This document shows, piece after piece, positions 48,798 through 51,939 of a DNA stretch of 51,939 bases. The notes beneath the pieces were generated by a model. It was given only the letters and a program-made list of their open reading frames with translations, had not been told where the DNA came from and ran no database searches. A program made the translations under genes and the position numbers. How positions within the stretch are numbered: position 1 is the first letter of the stretch; each line of letters opens with the position of its first letter. Origin of the DNA: Chloroflexota bacterium (GTDB taxonomy: Bacteria; Chloroflexota; Limnocylindria; P2-11E; CF-107). Location of the stretch: positions 1 through 51,939 of the forward strand of contig VBHP01000092.1 in the NCBI GenBank assembly GCA_005881435.1, given 5' to 3'.

Positions 48798-49817
48798 TCA
48801 GGCCGCGACGGCGGCGGGGAGACGCTCCGCGACGTATGCCGTGATGTCGGCGATGCGGCAGGCGTAGCCCCACTCGTTGTCGTACCACGAGACGACCTTG
48901 ACCATGTCGCCGAGGACGATCGTGTCGAGCGCGGAGAAGATGCTCGATCGCGAGTCGCCCCGCGGATCGCTCGAGACCAGCGGTTCCTCGGTGTAGCCGA
49001 GGATCGCCTGGAGCGGCCCGGCGGCGGCTTCCTTGAAGACGCCGTTCACCTCGTCCTTGGTGACCTCGCGACCGACCAGCGCGGTGAAGTCGACGACCGA
49101 GACCGTGCTGACCGGCACGCGGAACGACATTCCGGTAAAGCGCCCCTTCAGCTCGGGGATAACGAGACCGACGGCCCTCGCCGCGCCGGTCTCGCTGGGG
49201 ACGATGTTCAATGCCGCGGCGCGAGCGTCCCGCGGATCCTTCGCCACCAGGTCCAGCAGCTTCTGCGAGTTGGTGTAGGCGTGGATCGTCGTCAGCAGGC
49301 CTTTGCGGATGCCGAAGCGCTCGTGAAGGATCTTGGCCACCGGCGCCAGGCCGTTCGTCGTGCAGGAGGCGTTGCTGATGACGTGGTGCTTGTCCGGATC
49401 GTACGAACGCTCGTTCACGCCGAGCACCACGGTGATGTCCTCGTTCTTGGCGGGCGCGCTGATGATGACCTTGCGCGCACCGGCATCGCGATGCGCCTTC
49501 GCCTTGGTCGCGTCGGTGAAGAACCCCGTCGACTCGATGACGATGTCGACGCCGAGCGCCTTCCACGGCAGCTTCCCCGGCTCCTTTTCGGCGAAGACCT
49601 TGATGCTGCGCCCGTCGACGACGAGAGCATCAGCGGTCGCAGACACCTGGCCGGGATACGTGCCGTAGTTGGAATCGTGCTTGAAGAGGAACGCGTTCGT
49701 CGTCGGATCGGCCAGATCGTTGACCGCGACGACTTCGAGCTTGGGCTGGCGCTCGAGCATCGCCTTCAGCGATTGCCGGCCGATCCGTCCAAAACCGTTG
49801 ATGGCGACTCGTGCCAT
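48798..49817 (-). CDS. gap: Glyceraldehyde-3-phosphate dehydrogenase, type I
   Basis: The 339-residue NAD-dependent enzyme has the Rossmann start [14 protein letters not shown], the active-site [17 protein letters not shown] with the catalytic cysteine, and [11 protein letters not shown] near the end. GGGGAGG lies about eight bases before the ATG, and a TAACAT box at 49852-49857 could be the -10 element of the gap-pgk-eno unit. The first bases, CATATGGCAC, resemble the start of the SnoaL-like gene, which is likely chance. Confidence 0.97.
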   Translation of the reverse strand: MARVAINGFGRIGRQSLKAMLERQPKLEVVAVNDLADPTTNAFLFKHDSNYGTYPGQVSATADALVVDGRSIKVFAEKEPGKLPWKALGVDIVIESTGFFTDATKAKAHRDAGARKVIISAPAKNEDITVVLGVNERSYDPDKHHVISNASCTTNGLAPVAKILHERFGIRKGLLTTIHAYTNSQKLLDLVAKDPRDARAAALNIVPSETGAARAVGLVIPELKGRFTGMSFRVPVSTVSVVDFTALVGREVTKDEVNGVFKEAAAGPLQAILGYTEEPLVSSDPRGDSRSSIFSALDTIVLGDMVKVVSWYDNEWGYACRIADITAYVAERLPAAVAA

Positions 49818-49876
49818 ATGGCTGCCTCCCCGAGTGATTGCGAGTCGATGTTAGGTGTCGCGCCGCCTGGCGTCTC

Positions 49877-50782
49877 TTAGCCGAGCGGCTGCCTGCCCGC
49901 GACGCGCTCGCGCGCCATCAGCGCCGATCCAACGAGGCCGACGTCGTCGCCGAGCGCCGCGGGGACGATCTCGACTGCCGCACCGGGAACGGTGAACGCG
50001 CGTTCGCGCACCGCCGTGCGCATCGCGCCGAACACGAACTCAGGCTCGCCGGTCGCGATGCCGCCCCCGACGACGATGCGTTTGGGGTTCAGCAGGTTGA
50101 CGAGCAGGACGCCCATGTCGCCGAGCGCGCGCTGTGCGCGCTCGACGATGCCGCGCGCGCGCTCGTCCCCGCGCCGCCACGCGGCGAAGACCTCTGCGGC
50201 GGAGGCGACGCCGTAATGCTTCGCGATGTTGGCGCCGCCGGCGAGCGCCTCGATGTCGCCGATGTTGCCGCAACCGCAGCGCGGCCCGTTCGGGTCGATC
50301 GGCACGTGGCCGATCTCACCCGCGGTCCCGCTGACCCCGCGCAGGAGTTTGCCGTCGGTCACGATGGCGCCGCCGATACCGGTCGAGATCGTGATGTAGA
50401 CCCAGTCGCGGACGCCGCGCGCGGCGCCGAAGGTCGCCTCGGCCAGCGCGGCGACGAACACATCCCGGTCGAGGAATACCGGTACCCCGAGTCGAGCGCT
50501 CATGTCACGCGCGACGGCGACCTCGATGAAGCCCGGAAGATTCGGCGCCTCGTGGATCACGCCGCCCAGATGGTCGAGCGGCCCGGGCGCGCCCACGCCG
50601 ACCGCGCTCACCGGCTCGCCGGCGGTCGAGGCGTGGACGGCCTCGACCATCGCGGCCTCCACGTCGGAGCTATTGGTGCTCGGTGTAGCGACCTGCACGC
50701 GTCGATCGATCTTGGCCGGGTCGTGTGCGAGACCGGCGCGGATGTGCGTGCCGCCGAGATCGACGCCGACGAAGGCCGGCGT
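49877..50782 (-). CDS. ROK-family sugar kinase (glucokinase-like), start codon not canonical
   Basis: The 301-residue kinase probably makes glucose-6-phosphate. The ATP-binding start FVGVDLGGTHIRAGL, the catalytic FLDRDVFVAALAEATFGAA and the zinc motif CGCGNIGDIEALAGG (with GHVPIDPNGPRCG before it) identify a ROK kinase. The first canonical start, a GTG at 50698, would cut off DLGGT. Upstream in frame there is only T-P-A-F-V-G-V-D after the stop of the preceding gene; ACG at 50782 is the nearest near-cognate codon. It is followed 59 bases later by gap, fitting a glycolysis group. Confidence 0.8.
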   Translation of the reverse strand, partial: TPAFVGVDLGGTHIRAGLAHDPAKIDRRVQVATPSTNSSDVEAAMVEAVHASTAGEPVSAVGVGAPGPLDHLGGVIHEAPNLPGFIEVAVARDMSARLGVPVFLDRDVFVAALAEATFGAARGVRDWVYITISTGIGGAIVTDGKLLRGVSGTAGEIGHVPIDPNGPRCGCGNIGDIEALAGGANIAKHYGVASAAEVFAAWRRGDERARGIVERAQRALGDMGVLLVNLLNPKRIVVGGGIATGEPEFVFGAMRTAVRERAFTVPGAAVEIVPAALGDDVGLVGSALMARERVAGRQPLG

Positions 50783-50784
50783 AC

Positions 50785-51939
50785 CTAGACCTTTGGGAGG
50801 ACCTCGACGATGGCGCGGTCGCGCAGAACGGTCTCGTCCCCCCCGAGTCCGTTCCGGATCGCGGCGCGGTAGCCCTTCTTCGCCTTGTCCTTACCGAACA
50901 TGCGCTCGGCATCCTCGTAGATCTGTCGCACCAGGGTGGCGACATACGGCGAGGCCTGATCGGAGGCGAACTCGCGATCGATGGCGCTGACGTCGAGCCG
51001 ATCGTCCTGGATCGGCAGCATGCGGTCGAGCGGATCGGCCTGCTCGTCCACGAGTCGCAGCCGTACGTTCATCCGCTCGTCGAGGCGTTGCTTCCCATAT
51101 TGCCCGCTGTTGTATTCGGTCATCAGCGCGTTGGCGAAAGAGGCCAGACGTCCCGGCGATGACGACGCCGATGCGGTGGCGGTCAGGAAGCTCGTCGGCT
51201 CTGGAGCAGATGGAACTGGACCCGCGGCCTCCTTCTTCCCGCCGAACAAGCCGCCCAGGAGTCCGCCGCGCTTCTTTTCTTCCTTCGCCGGCGGAGTCGC
51301 TTCGAGCTCGAGGATCGGAGCGGTCGTGTCCGGCGGCAGGTAGTGCGAGGCCACCGGCTCTTCGGCGCTGCGCGCGGGGGCTAGCGGCGCCGCGGGGCGT
51401 GGAGGGGCTTCCGGTTCCTGCAGCTGCGGCTCGGCGGTCTCCGCCGTCGCGGCTCGCCCAAACAGCGCCGCGAGACGGTGATCGGTGTCCTGGACCGATG
51501 GCGTGTGGGCCCCAGGCGCAGGCGGCGGCTCTACCGCGGCGGGCGGTGCTGCGGGCTGTGGCCCGGGTGCCGGCGGTGCCGAGGCGGCCTGCGTCTGCAT
51601 CCGCTGCCAGAAGTCCTCCGGTGAGGTCGGCGCCGAGCTCCCGCCCTGACGCTGCATCGACGCCAACCGCTCCTGCATCAGCGCTGATAGGTCCTCCGAT
51701 GATGGCGGCGGTGGCGCCTGCCAGAACGCGGGCGCCGGCGACTCGGCCTGAGGCGCCGGTGCGCGCGGCGGCGAAGTCGGCTGCTGCGACGTCGGCGCCG
51801 GTGCGGCCGGCTCGGGCGCGCTTGGCGCGGGCGCGTCGTATACCGCCGGCGGCTCGAACGCTGCTGGGGCCGGCGCGGGTTTTTCAAAGGTCGGTGCCGG
51901 CGCTTCGGGAGGCATGTACACGCCCCGCGTCGGCTCCGG
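50785..51939 (-). CDS. Pro/Ala-rich protein of unknown function, N-terminus outside the window
   Basis: The frame is open to the window edge, so the protein is at least 385 residues and its start is missing. The first 200 residues are Pro/Ala/Glu-rich and disordered. The middle has KEEKKRGGLLGGLFGGKKEA. The C-terminal 130 residues (from about LASFANALMTEYNSGQYGKQ) look folded and helical, with LVRQIYEDAERMFGKDKAKK. I recognise no family. No signal peptide or membrane helix is visible. It stops 2 bases before the ROK kinase, so the two are probably one operon. Confidence 0.65.
   Translation of the reverse strand, partial: PEPTRGVYMPPEAPAPTFEKPAPAPAAFEPPAVYDAPAPSAPEPAAPAPTSQQPTSPPRAPAPQAESPAPAFWQAPPPPSSEDLSALMQERLASMQRQGGSSAPTSPEDFWQRMQTQAASAPPAPGPQPAAPPAAVEPPPAPGAHTPSVQDTDHRLAALFGRAATAETAEPQLQEPEAPPRPAAPLAPARSAEEPVASHYLPPDTTAPILELEATPPAKEEKKRGGLLGGLFGGKKEAAGPVPSAPEPTSFLTATASASSSPGRLASFANALMTEYNSGQYGKQRLDERMNVRLRLVDEQADPLDRMLPIQDDRLDVSAIDREFASDQASPYVATLVRQIYEDAERMFGKDKAKKGYRAAIRNGLGGDETVLRDRAIVEVLPKV

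Overview
The window is a 51.9 kb stretch of compact, GC-rich bacterial chromosome carrying about 50 protein genes. No intergenic gap exceeds about 240 bases. I see no rRNA, tRNA, CRISPR array, insertion sequence, phage gene or attachment site. The gene content (CIRCE-controlled hrcA-grpE-dnaK; separate dnaJ-prmA-rsmE; rpsU-yqeY-phoH-7TM/HD-ybeY; lepA-hemW; gap-pgk-eno; archaeal-type PEP carboxylase; one-polypeptide E1 alpha/beta; DUF2269, DUF4328 and zinc-ribbon membrane proteins) fits a high-GC member of the Chloroflexota, perhaps near Limnocylindria/Ellin6529. That placement is an inference from gene order and style; no marker tree was possible.

Layout. 1-6.2 kb: the 3' end of a frameshifted PEP carboxylase gene, then (minus strand) a PfkB sugar kinase overlapping a fused E1 dehydrogenase, and a membrane-embedded spermidine-synthase-like protein. 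6.4-7.8 kb: an ammonium transporter followed by a 34-residue one-helix protein with a strong ribosome binding site. 7.8-16.2 kb: a very large zinc-ribbon/membrane/caspase-fold protein without catalytic residues, a dienelactone hydrolase, a two-component system with a membrane protein between kinase and regulator, a DUF4328 protein and a rhomboid protease. 16.3-20.1 kb (plus): two glycosyltransferases and an ABC exporter. 20.1-26.5 kb (minus): a secreted class A beta-lactamase-like protein, the ybeY/7TM-HD/phoH/yqeY/rpsU operon and a HIT protein. 26.5-36.4 kb: a divergent plsY, a lipoprotein, rsmE-prmA-dnaJ, a membrane protein, an SDH-type Clp-fold protease, tag, an ECF sigma factor with its likely membrane partner, a second dienelactone hydrolase, an HEXXH membrane protein and a SnoaL-like protein. 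36.5-46.2 kb: dnaK-grpE-hrcA under CIRCE, a tiny bL37-like basic protein, a histone-H1-like basic protein, hemW, lepA, murJ and rpsT. 46.2-51.9 kb (minus): eno, pgk, gap, a ROK sugar kinase and a Pro/Ala-rich protein cut by the window edge.

How the genes work together. Lower glycolysis (ROK kinase, gap, pgk, eno), PEP carboxylase and an E1 dehydrogenase form a central-carbon theme. Protein quality control (DnaK/GrpE/DnaJ/HrcA, rhomboid, SDH protease) and translation (S20, S21, YbeY, RsmE, PrmA, LepA, YqeY, bL37-like) form the rest of the core.

Most interesting signals: (1) four conserved genes (ybeY, yqeY, prmA, tag) have no ATG/GTG/TTG where the family start must be, but each has a CTG there, and the ROK kinase has only an ACG; (2) two intact but tiny genes, one after amt and one resembling ribosomal protein bL37; (3) a pseudo-caspase that lost both the His and the Cys; (4) TANNNT boxes 6-7 bases before several start codons, including an overlapping back-to-back pair between the HIT and plsY genes, suggesting leaderless transcripts; (5) a perfect 15-base inverted repeat directly before the eno ribosome binding site; (6) a 10-base tandem duplication that exactly explains the PEP carboxylase frameshift.
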